A model generated the notes under the pieces. The model saw nothing but the letters and a program-made list of their open reading frames with translations, did not search any database and had not been told where the DNA came from. From contig NC_073745.1 of the NCBI RefSeq assembly GCF_029784135.1, positions 76,627,569 to 76,691,568 on the forward strand: a stretch of 64,000 nt of DNA, in the 5' to 3' direction. The stretch is from Toxorhynchites rutilus septentrionalis (Eukaryota; Arthropoda; Insecta; Diptera; Culicidae). Below are positions 10,572 through 21,458 of the stretch, one piece after another. Position 1 is the stretch's first letter, and the number at the start of each line of letters is the position of its first letter. Both the position numbers and the translations under genes were made by a program.

Positions 10572-10748
10572 AACATTTTAGTAAATACCATATTTAGAAC
10601 ATAGACTTCAATAACTTGATAAAGCTATTCTGGAGCCCAAGAAAATTTGGTCTGCGTCGCCGATCAGGATTATAAATTTTATCAAACAGATTATTCCTGA
10701 TTGGCACCTGTGTGAGGCAAGACGTGCCGTCTCATATTCCACCATATA

Positions 10749-12041
10749 AAGGGTGTGTCACATCAAATTGCATCACGGAAAAAACGCTGTAGAAATTCGC
10801 CCAGTAGACCGATCCTTTTGAAAATTTTAGACAGTAAAATAAAAACTATTAAACAACTTTTGGCATTTTCTTTTTATTCATACTTCGAGCCCAAGCCCGT
10901 ATGCTCGCACCTTCCTCTTTACCCCGTCCATAAGGTTCTGTACAACGTCAGGTTGTAGTTTTTTTTTTAACAGAAATCCATTTTCTCTTGAAGTCCGCCT
11001 CCGATTTGACAACTTTTGGGTTCTTCCTGAGGGCCTGCTTCATAATCGCCCAATATTTCTCTATTGGGCGAAGCTCCGGCGCGTTGGGCGGGTTCATTTC
11101 CTTTGGCACGAAGGTGACCCCGTTGGCTTCGTACCACTCCAACACGTCCTTTGAATCCGAAGCGAGATCCGGCCAGAAGATGGTCGGGCCCTCGTGCTGC
11201 TTCAATAGTGGTAGTAAGCGCTTCTGTAGGCACTCTTTAAGGTAAACCTGCCCGTTTACCGTGCCGGTCATCACGAAGGGGGCGCTCCGCTTTCCGCAAG
11301 AGCAGATCGCTTGCCACACCATATACTTTTTGGCAAACTTGGATAGTTTCTGCTTGCGAATCTCCTCCGGAACGCTGAATTTGTCCTCTGCGGAGAAGAA
11401 CAACAGGCCCGGCAGCTGACGAAAGTCCGCTTTGACGTAGGTTTCGTCGTCCATTACCAGGCAATGCGGCTTCGTCAGCATTTCGGTATACAGCTTCCGG
11501 GCTCGCGTCTTCCCCACCATGTTTTGCCTTTCGTCGCGGTTAGGAGCCTTCTGAACCTTGTATGTACGCAGGCCCTCCTGCTGCTTGGTCCGCTGGACGA
11601 ATGAACTTGACAAATTCAGCTTATTGGCGACATCCCGGACCGAACTTCTCGGATCACGTCTAAACTGCTTAACTACGCGCTTGTGATCTTTTTCACTGAC
11701 GGAGCATCCATTTTTGCCGTTCTTCACCTTCCGGTCGATGGTTGGGTTCTCGAAGTATCGTTTTAGTACTCTGCTGACCGTGGATTGGACGATTCCCAGC
11801 ATCTTACCGATGTTCCGATGTGACAACTCCGGATTCTCGAAATGAGTGCACAGGATTAATTCACGACGCTCTTTTTCGTTCGACGACATTTTTCCAAATT
11901 TACGAAAAATTGACAGTGAAGCATGGCCAACGTGATCTATACACTCTTATCTGATTAAAAGCGAAAGCTGAAGGTATAATTCCTAAAAATTAAATTTCTA
12001 CAGCGTTTGTTCCATGATGCAATTTGATGTGACACACCCTT
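10749..12041 (-). mobile_element. DD37E Tc1/mariner (ITmD37E-type), copy 1
   Basis: The copy is 1293 bp with inverted ends starting AAGGGTGTGTCACATC and flanked by TA at 10747-10748 and 12042-12043. The same ends and internal sequence occur at 30516-31806, 41158-42445 and 51492-52764. The transposase is on the minus strand. DD37E elements of this type are known from mosquitoes. The copy sits between a non-LTR relic and a gypsy relic. Confidence 0.92.
10948..11889 (-). pseudogene. DD37E transposase, copy 1 (damaged)
   Basis: The frame encodes 313 residues: an N-terminal pair of helix-turn-helix segments (residues about 1-120) followed by a DDE catalytic domain. MDDETY carries the first Asp and PIEKYW the final Glu. 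A small deletion between them turns LASCHYSKDVLEW into LASDSKDVLEW, removing residues right after the second catalytic Asp and shortening the 37-residue spacing to 35. A second fault is a frameshift in an A-run near the 3' end that replaces the natural C-terminus (seen intact in copies 3 and 4) with ISVKKKTTT. The enzyme would cut and paste the element at TA sites; this copy is probably inactive. Confidence 0.88.
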
Positions 12042-12043
12042 TA

Positions 12044-13320
12044 TTATATGTCGTCTCGAGCTCGATCAATTATCACAACCGCAGCTCTCGTCAGAGAGAG
12101 TCAAACAGCCAACAAGGTAAGACGTGCATTCGTGATCCGGGTGCAATGGGTGATTCTCAGCGGCGGAATCAAGTTACACATTTGGCGACTGTAACAGGTT
12201 GTGTTTTGTTATCGCGTAATACAACTGTCAAAACAAAACAAAATATCCTGGAAATCACTCATTGGCATCCATTAAATAATCTGATGCGACCTTTGAGGAA
12301 GTGAATTCAAAGTAATGGATTTGTTGTGCTCAGGGAAAAGTGAGTAAGTTGAGTCGCAATTTTCTATGTGCGCTGCGAGAGGTGTATTGAGAGTACACAG
12401 TGAGTTGAGAGCAGCGCAAACATGAGTAAAAAAAGGCGAGTTGTGAGAACCGCCGATTTAAGTGTGCGCTGGAAGAGCCACATAAAGTAGTAACAGCTAT
12501 AGGAAGAAACAGCGTGTTGAGAGGACAGCTGGAATAAAATGCGTGTTGGGAGAACCGCAAATATTAATGAAAAAGCGAGCTGTGAGAAACCGCAATGCAG
12601 TGAGAGAGCTGCCTGAGGGAAAAACATGATTAGACAAGCGTCCGCAGAGAACCGCAAAAATCTGTGCCCTGGGAGAGCCACATAAAAGTAACGAAGGGAG
12701 AAACGCATACATACATAGCGAGCTAAGAAGGCCGCTCGCTTGATATATGCATGCAGAAGAAATACAAACACATCTTTACACAGATGTGCCAATCAAAATA
12801 GGTTGGTGGGGTAGAAGGAAAAAGGCGCAGACGAGTATGCGTAAAACGAACTTAGTTAAGTGGTGTTTATGAGAGCACCGAACAAAGCAATTAAGTGAGA
12901 ATATTTTCCGTACCCCTCATAGATGATACGGTCATTGTATGATGCAAACTGTACTTCGCCAAGCTCTATCTATCAGATGCATAAAGTGATGGATCGCGTG
13001 AAATTACCATATTTTTATCAGCAATCAGAATGTGTCGTTTCACTCGTATGATGTTCGGCATCAGTAGCGCACCGAATTGTTGCGTAAGGCTGTGGATAAT
13101 AATATTGTATATATTGATGTTGTTTTTTTATATGCAGAAACCAGATGAGAGAGACATTACCCAATTCCTGCAAATCATAGATCCAATAACCTTTCTCTAA
13201 ATTCACGTTCAATCAGACGCGTTTTAGATTTTTGGAACACGAGCCTAGTGAAAATGGTTTTAATATTGAAGTGTCAAAGATGAAAAATATCTAAACATTT
13301 CGACAGTTATCCGCTTCAAC
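12044..13320 (+). mobile_element. Probable LTR-retrotransposon (gypsy) leader remnant
   Basis: A segment ending in GGAATCAAGTTACACA is followed by TTGGCGACTGTAACAGG (about 12181), which looks like an LTR end plus a primer-binding site. The phrase GATTCTCAGCGGCGGAATCA recurs at about 15751. Between 12370 and 12760 there are diverged repeats in which GAGAACCGC and GAGAGCCACATAAA recur, the latter at about 12474 and 12672. The pol fragment at 13322-13603 supports a gypsy origin. LTR limits are not defined. Confidence 0.4.
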
Positions 13321-13321
13321 T

Positions 13322-13603
13322 GTGCTTACATCGAGAATTTTGCGTTGTCAGACAGCGTTGAAATGGAGCTGCGGCAAAGAACATAAAAGCGCATTCAAGC
13401 TCGATAAGCGACGCATGATTATTTCGGCGATATCTCTGGAATTCTGTTCGGAGTCGAACAAAACTATTTTGTCTCCAAATGTATATCCTAAGGCATTGGA
13501 CACTGTATTGATTCAAGTTAACAACGAAGATACATCACTAATAATAAGTTTTGTATGGAAATCATTCACAGCAACTGAGAGAAAATATGCTCAAAATCAG
13601 TAG
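13322..13603 (+). pseudogene. Ty3/gypsy RT-RNase H boundary fragment
   Basis: A 93-residue open segment matches the pattern at the start of gypsy-type RNase H: an AF-LDK helix, an LEF segment followed by an ILSPNVYP stretch where the usual catalytic LTTDAS is expected, then VLIQVNNED and a closing SFVWKSFTATERKYAQ that resembles IAFASRSLTATERKYAQ. The catalytic Asp segment is altered, so it is inactive. It lies between the putative gypsy leader and a family-2 histone repeat that may have cut the element. Confidence 0.6.
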
Positions 13604-13920
13604 GAGGGGTAGCACGGCAGTGAAAACAGTGGAGTAATTCTCATACTTTTTGTTGGGAAGGCACTTGGTGGATAATGTATTTTTCAAAAAAACAGGAAGT
13701 GGGTTATATCTATGGTATACCCGCAAGGGTGACGTAGGACTATCGTTGATTTAGAGATCATTTGTTTGAAGTTGAATCTAAATCCATTCTGAATGAATGA
13801 ATAAATGAATATTTGGGAGACTTCGAAAACGAGAGCGTTACGTTGGAGGCACAAGGTTTTATGCATCCAATATAGGATACGAAAAACCTTGTTCTGAAGA
13901 ATAATCTTCAGAAGCTAACC

Positions 13921-15025
13921 TGCTAACTGTACTTGATTGACAAATCACAAACCCAAATGTATTATATGGATATTTTATGGATAGAAAACATTCAAATAAA
14001 CTTTTTCACATGAATGTATTTTTAAATTCCCAGAGGAACTGGCAGATTATTTTCAGTAACGATTACATATTTCCACATTTTCCTCGATACTGGAAGCCCA
14101 CCAGTGGTTAAAACTAACTCGATAATCACCTGTTAATAGTACTTGAGTGAAAAATATTTGGTCACAGTGTTACATGAATAGAAAACATTCAAATAAACTC
14201 TTTCACATGAATGTATTTTTAAATTCCCAGAGGAACTGGCTGATTATTTCCCAGCAATGATTAGATCTTTCCGGAACTTTCTCGATGCTGAATGACATCC
14301 AAACGGAAAGAATTCTGCGCGTGTATGTGTCGATCCTTCGCCGTCCACCTCCTCCAGCACGTTAGGCAACGATGTTGTCTTGTCGATGTCCTCACGAAAA
14401 ATGAATGTGTCTCACCACCAGAATATCGCTTAAGTATGCTTTTTGTGTGTGATTGAATCGAGAGAAGGTGTGGTTTACGATGGCAATTTGGAAGGCAAAC
14501 TAGAGGGGAATAAACTCTCTGAGCTCGGAACTTTCGGCGACAGAGCAAGAATCGATTGCGGGCGCATACAATATTGGATACGGAAATATCCTACTGATGG
14601 GGAAAAATAATCTTCAGAAGCTATCCTGTTAATTGCGATTGATTGAAAAATCACAAAACCAAATGTATTTGGTCACAGTGTTACATGGATAGAAAACATT
14701 CAAATAAACTCTTTCACATGAATGTATTTTTAAATTCCCAGAGGAACTGGCAGATTATTTTCAGTAACGATTAGTTATTTCCACATTTTCCTCGATACTG
14801 GAAGCCCACCAGTGGTTAATACTAATTCGATAACCATCTGTTAATAGCACTTGCTTGAAACATATTTGGTCACAGTGTTACATGAATAGAAAACATTCAA
14901 ATAAACTCTTTCACATGAATGTATTTTTAAATTCCCAGAGGAACTGGCTGATTATTTCCCAGCAATGATTAGATCTTTCCGGAACTTTCTCGATGCTGAA
15001 TGGCATCCAAACGGTAAGAATTCCG
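13921..15025 (+). repeat. Direct repeat pair inside the family-2 element
   Basis: Unit 1 (13921-14320) and unit 2 (14627-15025) are about 95 percent alike by eye and are spaced 706 bp apart. Each contains two shorter repeats beginning TAGAAAACATTCAAATAAAC. In copy 2 the corresponding units (about 23278-23495 and 24672-24855) flank the H3 pseudogene. Confidence 0.8.
14325..14405 (+). repeat. Relative of a short insertion found in family-1 repeats
   Basis: The segment with TCGCCGTCCACCTC, TCCAGCA, CAACGATGTTGTC and TCGATGTCC resembles the reverse complement of the insertion at 28755-28968, the same phrase order seen at about 61510-61560. It links the two histone-repeat families or marks insertion of the same small element in both. 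Confidence 0.5.
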
Positions 15026-15173
15026 CGCGTGTATGTGTGTGTGTGTGTGTGTAGCGGCTGCTTCGAGATCTTCCCGGGGAACTGTTTGTGGCATCACTCT
15101 CCTCCTGATGGATTCATGTCTAGCCTAAGGTGCACAAACAGGCTCTTGGTGACACCGTTCATCAGTGCTTTCA

Positions 15174-15270
15174 TGATAAACGAAAAGCTTCACCACAACA
15201 GCGGCAACATGCTCCAATCGCTGTTCAATTAGAACTGAGTGGATTTCCGAGCGGCGCTCGCTTATATACC
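15174..15270 (-). promoter_or_regulatory. Core promoter (TATA plus initiator) and mini-ORF start in family 2
   Basis: On the minus strand GGTATATAAGCG (TATA at about 15262-15268) is followed after about 30 bp by an arthropod-type initiator CTCAGTT (15233-15239). An ATG lies at 15174. The same arrangement is conserved in copy 2, with TATA at about 25061-25067, initiator at 25031-25037 and ATG at 24970. The encoded short peptide starts MKALMNGVTKSLFVHLR in both copies and ends after 25-32 residues; I do not recognise it. Confidence 0.6.
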
Positions 15271-15750
15271 GATTGGTGCTTTCAATAGCCTGTTTTGAAA
15301 GCAATTTTAAGACTATTGAAACAAGTTTTTGGATCAAAAAGTAACAAGTATAGAACGCGTAGACATTTTATCTTTCGAATGAAGTGTTTATCATACCATT
15401 TCGTTCAGTTGTTTAGGAGCTATTAACGCTCAAAATCTCGGTCTCCGGCGTAACGCTTTCGTTTTCGAAACTTTGATTTTACACCCCGGTATAGAAATGA
15501 AAGACGTAGTCCTACGTCAAAATAAGTCCATATGAACATAGATTTGTGAATGCACGAAGCGAGACGAAACGTTATTCATGCCATGGAAACTCAAACGTGG
15601 CCGATGAGCTTGATGAAATTAAAATCCGTAGCGGCGATCTAGATTCCATAGGAGGAATCATAGTGGAAACTGGTTGTGTCGCCATTCCTCAAAAGTTTCA
15701 AGGCTAAACATTGGGGATAGCTCACGCAAAACATCCACTTAAAGCCAGTG

Positions 15751-15785
15751 AAGTGATTCTCAGCGGCGGAATCAAGTTACACAGC
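15751..15785 (+). repeat. Short repeat shared with 12152-12186
   Basis: GATTCTCAGCGGCGGAATCA followed by AGTTACACA occurs here and at about 12152. The flanking sequences differ. It may be the end of a second decayed LTR related to the gypsy leader at 12044. Confidence 0.45.
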
Positions 15786-15994
15786 ACCTATCACGCTATA
15801 GTCCACTCTTTCATCAATAAGTAGTAGATAAGCTTGAAGTGTAGTATAAAAAAGGGGTATACCACAATAGTTCAAAATAATGGACGCAGTGGTTCACACC
15901 CAACAGGGGGAAAAAACCGTTCCCAATCCAATGCCGCAATTGTCGAGTTAACCGCATCAAAATCCCACCGTGCAAAGTTATACTCACGGTATGC

Positions 15995-16690
15995 TCAGGA
16001 ATCGGACGACTGATGATCTTCAATACTGATGTCCCCTTTCAGTACGAACTGTTTATGGTGACGGTCAACATTTAGTATGGCGGAAAGCGGCTCGAATAGC
16101 TGAATGGGTTGCGGATCACTGACGAGTGGCATGTCGAGAAGCTTGCCATTCACGTCGGCAAGATCGTTGATTTGTCTGAGTCCTGTAGACAGTAAAGACT
16201 CAACCAGAGCAACCTCCTGTTCGGACGAGGCATTCAGCGGCAAAAATCCTTGCACATCTTCATCAAAATTCCAAACCAAATTTGGTAGGTTATTATAACT
16301 CAAGACGATAGTCGTGTCACGTGGGCTGGCCATTTCGAGTAGCTGAATGACGGTGTCGGCATGTTTTGTATAAATGTCGAGATGACTGCAAGGACGGATG
16401 ACTTGCACAGTAACTTGCTCGAGATTACCGCTGTCTTCGAGATGTATGGCTTTACAATTCACCTTAGTGTTCACGGCAATCAGAACACCACCACCTCGTC
16501 GGAGTGCACTAGTACCAGGATTCCGGTCAAAACGATAGATGGAATAATTTTTTGCGAGCTCAGCATTCGAGATGTTCGTGTTTAACCATGGTTCAGTGAA
16601 TACTACAACGTCGAAGTCACAAGAAAGTAGAGAATGAAGAAGTGCGTTTGTTTTTGTCCTTAACCACGAACGTTCTGGTAATAAATAGTC
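15995..16690 (-). pseudogene. Endonuclease domain remnant (non-LTR ORF2)
   Basis: The last 159 residues (16474 downward) form one open segment: KVNCKAIHLEDSGNLEQVTV, IRPCSHLDIYT, then a TTIVLSYNNLPNLVW stretch where the usual sequence is IILGDFNLP. The catalytic GD-N core is altered to SYNN. The upstream part (about 16690-16475) is in another frame and carries the NVRG and TEPWLN motifs. The domain is broken by at least one frameshift and probably lacks activity. Confidence 0.7.
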
Positions 16691-16757
16691 AAGTTATTAC
16701 GACTGATAGCAGAAACGATGACGTCCTCATGAGTGCTGATTGAGGGTGGCGGAGTTG

Positions 16758-17540
16758 TTACGTCGACGTTGATGCTCCCGGGTCGGCTGTTGGCGCAGGT
16801 TTCCAAAAATGCCGTGAGGTGGAGCCATTGTCCTCAAATTCTAGAAATTCAATCCCTTGCGGCCCAGTAGAGGGGTCCATTGCCTTTGTTTTCAAGTTTG
16901 GGTTGATACCCACCTTAAACGAAACGAACGTCAACGTGTTTAACGGTCGGCCCTTGGGGATGAGTGATTTTGCCACTACGTCATCCGTTAGCAAACATTC
17001 CTTGGCTAGGTTTTGGATGTCCGTTTCTGAGAACATCCAAAATCTGCTCTCTGTTCTTACGGCGGCCGCAATAGTTGCTCCGTTCGCCATCAACCCTGTA
17101 CCACGGAATATTTTCGTTGGCCGTTCGAGTCGTTCGGGTTCGTCGTCGCGGGCTCTCTTTGGTGATGATCAATTGCCTAATTGAAAATGTTGTGGCAAGG
17201 GGGATAAAACCGCTGGAGAAAGTTTACTGAAGTCTTCTTGTACAGGCAAACCTGTTTTTGTGCGGTCCCTTTTCGCGTGATTCCTCGTTTGCTCGACTCT
17301 TTTTGTGCGATTTTATTATGTCATCTGGTCTTGGGTCTTGAATCACACAAACTAATCGTACAAATAATAATATCGCACCTGAACAGTCACACAAATGAGA
17401 AATCGCACAAAAAGCAACCGCACAAAAACAGGTTTTCCTGTATCTCCAATTGCAGTTCTGTAATCAAGCTGTCGTTAATCTCCGTCTGCAGCTCTTCGAC
17501 AACCTTCTTACGCAGATCGTTCAATTTTTATCCCATTTTT
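16758..17540 (-). pseudogene. ORF1 remnant of the non-LTR element
   Basis: The clear part (17093-16758, 111 residues) shows MANGATIAAAVRTESRFWMF, VAKSLIPKGRPLNTLTFVSF and KVGINPNL followed by GPQGIEFLEFEDNG. This resembles the RRM-like C-terminal region of CR1-group ORF1 proteins (FVSFKVG, then a WP-GI-FR-F motif). Further upstream and across the MITE, the minus strand reads LNDLRKKVVEELQTEINDSL, a probable coiled coil, which fits the multimerisation segment of ORF1. ORF1 protein would bind element RNA. Stops and the MITE break the frame. Confidence 0.65.
17243..17440. mobile_element. 198-bp MITE with TA target duplication
   Basis: The inverted ends CAGGCAAACCTGTTTTTGTG and the reverse complement of CACAAAAACAGGTTTTCCTG match except for one base, and the match extends a few bases further. 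TA flanks both sides (17241-17242, 17441-17442). Inner repeats of TTTTTGTGCG recur. The size and TA duplication fit a Tc1/mariner-type MITE. Removing it rejoins the ORF1 coiled-coil segment. Confidence 0.88.
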
Positions 17541-17570
17541 CCATCACCAACATTTATTACTTTTGAACTA

Positions 17571-19437
17571 CTGGACTGATTTAGTTGATCGACATATCAA
17601 ATCAAAGCCAATAAGAATCAAAGCCAAGAATCAATCCGATGATCTAGGAAGATGGTTACAATCGATCATCTCCAAAGTTTAGAAGAAAGGCTGGTTTAAG
17701 GAGTTGAAGAGTTGATAGAGATTTTATCAAAATGATGTTCAGGTTGTTGTCCAAACATTCCGTGCTCAATGCACGCCACTATCGTGTCTTGCTGCTAGCA
17801 TTTTTTGTAATTGTGGTAAAGGATATCATGATATCGAACAAATGACGAATGAATACTCAGCTTATATCATTCAAAATAATTTTTTGCCGCTCTGAAGCAC
17901 AAAATGCTTGTTTACGCACCCAAACAAAATTTGAATCATCGTAAAACATTCCGTCCGTTCCCCCAGGAGACAATAACAAAAACAACAACTACAACAACAA
18001 CAACATGGTCGGCAATACGACCATTCTCTGACTAAACTACGCGCTAAATTTCTTTCCTTACTACAGCTAACGTGCGTAAAACCATCATCGCTCCACCCGC
18101 AATTTTCGCTATATTTAAATATAAAACACGCGAGAAACATTGCCATCCGCCCTATTCATCCCGGCGTCAACTTCGGTGCGAAATACGTGAAACGCTCGCA
18201 CCATCAGCAGTAACAGCAGCTTGTGGCAAGTGTTGACCGGTTGTCCCAAATGAAGGTTGGCGTAAAATGGTGCACTTCGTGGTCAGTACTTCCTTGTCAA
18301 AAGCATGAAACAATAAAAATATTTACATTGTTCAATGTGAACCTCCCCATCAGCAGGGATGCTCAGATTGTGGTTTACATGATTTGTTCGCGTGGTTTAG
18401 GATGAACGCGCGTCGGTGCTCTCAGGTGAGTTTAGCAGGCTGGTTCCCGACGGCATCGTCCACGGTTTATTATTTGAAACATCCATGCGTCGTGACGTTG
18501 ATATAGTTCACTGTTGGCTGAGATGAAATGTGGGAAGCACGATTCTCGAAACAATTAAGCATAAATCAAGAAAATGATTTCACGCGCGCAGTCTTAATTA
18601 TAACACCTACGATAGAGACGGATGCCAAACAGGAAGTTCGCATATTCTAAATGTGTTTTCTCAGACGAAATAGAGTGTCTCCTGCAAACAAACATCAAGT
18701 AATACCAGTAAGCTGACTATTCAATCCCGTTGTCATCGCCGTACTCGGCCATTTAATTTTAGAACCAATTCGAATGGTATCTCTCCTTTGGCGACCCGAC
18801 TGCCCTGGGGTGAATCATGCAAAAATGATTGCTCATAAGTGGACCGCGGATGTCCGTCGCGCGCTTTACTCTGAACATTGCCAATTTTGCCACCCCAACA
18901 AGATGCATCTCACTTTCGACCGGCAGTTCGGTTTCAACTGCTCGCAGTCAACTCGCTCGCTATTGCCTTCAGCAATGAATGAACCTAAGAGGAGCGAAAA
19001 AAAAACAAGTAAATACGGTTGTGTTCGCCAAGCGCCAAGAATGACGGAAAATAGTCATATTTATCCTAGCCAAAATTAAATAACCGGGATTTGGTTTCAA
19101 TTGAGTTGAGTCTAAATTTAGTGAAATGACTGCATGTATGTGTGATGTAACTCATTTATTTTTTTGGCTTCGCTATTGACTAATGACGGAAAGGTATTCC
19201 CACTAGACAGACGGTCCACATTCTGGGATAGAATTGAAAAAAGGTCAATAGACATGGCTAAGATAAATCACTTTGGACGCTACTTCATTTCTTACCTCCG
19301 GCAGAGAGTGTCAGCACTTTAGTTTTGTGTGTTGTGTTGATGTATCCCACGAACTCAACATTATTAAAAGGATAACGCCATATCTGCAAATCTGGAATAC
19401 TGTCATCCGAAGTTGAAAATTTTAAGCGATTTTTGGC
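17571..19437. other. No gene recognised
   Basis: The sequence is less AT-extreme than its neighbours. It holds a CAACAA-rich patch at about 17970-18005 and several short open frames without recognisable content, the longest 101 residues at 18774-19079. It may be single-copy non-coding DNA. Confidence 0.4.
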
Positions 19438-19627
19438 ATGCTGTAACTTCGTGATGAATCAGTCAGTAGAAGCGCCATTTTTCGGGGGATTTGGTTGCAG
19501 GCTCTCAGGGTGTTGCTGGGGGTCGTGTGTTTTATCGGTGAGGGGGGGGGGGGTGCTTTGGGGGCATGTAGTTGGGTTTTTTGAATGGATGCATTTTTCG
19601 ATTTTTGGCGGTTTTGTTGACAGTTGT

Positions 19628-19725
19628 TGTTATATTATATTATATTATGTTATATTGTGGTTTATTATATTATATTGTATCATATTATATTATATCATAT
19701 TATCTGATGTTATGTTACAATATGT
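19628..19725. repeat. Degenerate TTATA pentanucleotide tract
   Basis: Repeated TTATA/TTATG/TTGTA units over about 95 bp form a decayed pentameric microsatellite. A run of 13 G lies shortly before it at about 19540. Confidence 0.75.
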
Positions 19726-20200
19726 TTACTATAGTAGAATTCCACGTTTGTATTGGGCATGTCCCGAGGTGTTGCGATAATCATGAGCATAGCTCAAACT
19801 TCTGGAACCAAGTTTTTTTGGGATATCTATCGGTTTCACATGTTCTATTATGAATCAAGTTTCTAGATGTACATTTCTTCTTCTCCACAGCTTTTGAAGC
19901 AACAAAAAAAAAGGTGACATTCTATTATTTAATTTGGCATAATTTTATTTTATTTTTTCAATCTTCATAGATGTAGATGAATCTATGGAAAAGGGAATCT
20001 AACAGTTGAAGCACTCTCACATCAACTGATTTTTTTTTTATTAATATTTCAAATTCACCACAATTTCCTAAATTAATTATTTTCATACTGCTGCTAATGT
20101 GACAACGAACAGATGGCCAGAATGCTTTTGTAATATTCAACAATTTACTATCATATAATTTCATTAACCATTTCTTCTTCCAGCAGATACCACATGCATT

Positions 20201-20651
20201 TAGTAATAGTAATAGTAATAGTAATAGTAATAGTAATAGTAATAGTAATAGTAATAGTAATAGTAATAGTAATAGTAATAGTAATAGTAATAGTAATAGT
20301 AATAGTAATAGTAATAGTAATAGTAATAGTAATAGTAATAGTAATAGTAATAGTAATAGTAATAGTAATAGTAATAGTAATAGTAATAGTAATAGTAATA
20401 GTAATAGTAATAGTAATAGTAATAGTAATAGTAATAGTAATAGTAATAGTAATAGTAATAGTAATAGTAATAGTAATAGTAATAGTAATAGTAATAGTAA
20501 TAGTAATAGTAATAGTAATAGTAATAGTAATAGTAATAGTAATAGTAATAGTAATAGTAATAGTAATAGTAATAGTAATAGTAATAGTAATAGTAATAGT
20601 AATAGTAATAGTAATAGTAATAGTAATAGTAATAGTAATAGTAATAGTAAT
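20201..20651. repeat. Perfect TAGTAA hexanucleotide array, about 75 units
   Basis: About 451 bp of uninterrupted hexamers with no visible substitution. The repeat gives long open frames of Val-Ile, Ile-Thr and Tyr-Tyr in other phases; these are artefacts of the repeat, not genes. Perfect homogeneity at this length implies recent expansion. Confidence 0.98.
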
Positions 20652-21014
20652 TATCAAGTTCCACTATAGTATCAGTTATTAAAAGCTACGCCAGTAACAC
20701 CGGCTGAGTGTATCCTATGGCATACCTTCACTACTAACACATTCCAAAACTCCCGAGACATTTATGAGAGGTCGTAGAGTTCTCTTCATCTCTCTTAAGT
20801 AAATGTTGAACTAACATTTCTTCCTCTTCCTTAGCAGTTGCAAGGACGTGGCCAGGACAATTCTCAACTGTTGGAGAAAACATGCTTTCATCTAAGAGGT
20901 ATTACCAATCATCAGCAACGGATGGAGGCTAGTTTTTAACTTAACAGTTCTGAATTTGTACCACCTACGATATTGTGCGACTTGCTCAATGCTAAATGCT
21001 AATGCTAATGCTAA

Positions 21015-21040
21015 TGCTGTAACTTCGTGATGAATCAGTA
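21015..21040. repeat. Direct repeat of 19438-19463
   Basis: ATGCTGTAACTTCGTGATGA followed by ATCAGT occurs at 19438 and again at 21015. The two copies bracket about 1.55 kb that holds the TAGTAA array. Confidence 0.8.
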
Positions 21041-21057
21041 TATACAAATGGGATATA

Positions 21058-21245
21058 CAGTCAAAGCTCTCTATAACGACAATTTTTATAGCGACAATTC
21101 TCTCTATAACGACATGTTCAAAAGTCCCTTCAAAATCGCATATAAATTCTTTTCTTTATTAAGACATTTCTCTATAACGAACATCTCTATAACGACACGT
21201 TATCGGTTCCATTTACTAAAACATAATATTCTCTATTGCGACAAT
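21058..21245 (+). mobile_element. pogo/Tigger-like element end
   Basis: After a TA, the sequence CAGTCAAAGCTCTCTATAAC is followed by several copies of CTCTATAACGACA-type motifs. This layout resembles pogo/Tigger-type ends. A related fragment lies at 25583-25636. No opposite end is seen nearby. Confidence 0.5.
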
Positions 21246-21458
21246 TTTCAATTTCACTCCACTCATAGTGTGTGTGTGTGCCTCAATGTCAGTGCATACG
21301 AACGTAAATAGTCTATGTTGTGTATTATAAGGTTTTATCAACTGTGAACATCTGTTCACGCTCAACTGATTTAAATTTAGGATACTTACAAAAACAGAAA
21401 TTTAAGCATAAAAGATAGGGAAAGCTTCTTGAAACAAATTGATCGAAGAATTGTTGTA

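Larger units (their letters stand above)
9095..10746 (+). mobile_element. Decayed non-LTR retrotransposon with RNase H (I/R1/LOA-type group)
   Basis: The plus strand carries RT blocks GCPQREVLSPLLWSLVVDYL (about 9222-9290) and FADD (about 9320), a thumb segment with YLGVILDAKLNWNAHL (about 9467-9520), and an RNase H domain (about 9945-10330). Frameshifts separate the parts. RNase H downstream of RT occurs in the I, R1, LOA and related clades but not in CR1. The 3' side ends at 10746, where a DD37E mariner has inserted at a TA. Confidence 0.8.
13693..15518 (+). mobile_element. Family-2 histone-type repeat, copy 1 (H3 unit missing)
   Basis: The left end ACAGGAAGTGGGTTATATC follows an A-run, with TGACGTAGGACTATC at about 13730. 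The right end is the hairpin GACGTAGTCCTACGTC (15503-15518) followed by AAAA. It matches copy 2 (23053-25316) at both ends and in its internal repeat units but lacks the H3 pseudogene. A direct duplication of about 395 bp (13921-14320 and 14627-15025) makes up most of it. A minus-strand core promoter and a mini-ORF lie near the right end. No transposase is seen. Confidence 0.8.
15995..17570 (-). mobile_element. 5' part of a non-LTR retrotransposon (ORF1 end plus endonuclease)
   Basis: Reading the minus strand, an ORF1 segment (about 17540-16758) is followed by an apurinic-like endonuclease (about 16690-15995). The RT half is absent, so this is 3'-truncated. A 198-bp MITE (17243-17440) interrupts ORF1. 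The endonuclease starts with an IYYQNVRG-like motif and includes TEPWLN and GGGVLIAVNTK, as in CR1/Jockey-like elements, but resembles the 1309-4404 element only distantly. Confidence 0.75.

Noticed and set aside
11237..11464. 75-codon frame repeated in every DD37E copy
   Set aside because: It is an alternative-frame shadow of the transposase; GC-rich codon use keeps it open in each copy.
20151..20682. Long open frames of alternating Val-Ile, Ile-Thr and Tyr-Tyr
   Set aside because: They are products of the TAGTAA hexamer array in different phases, not proteins.
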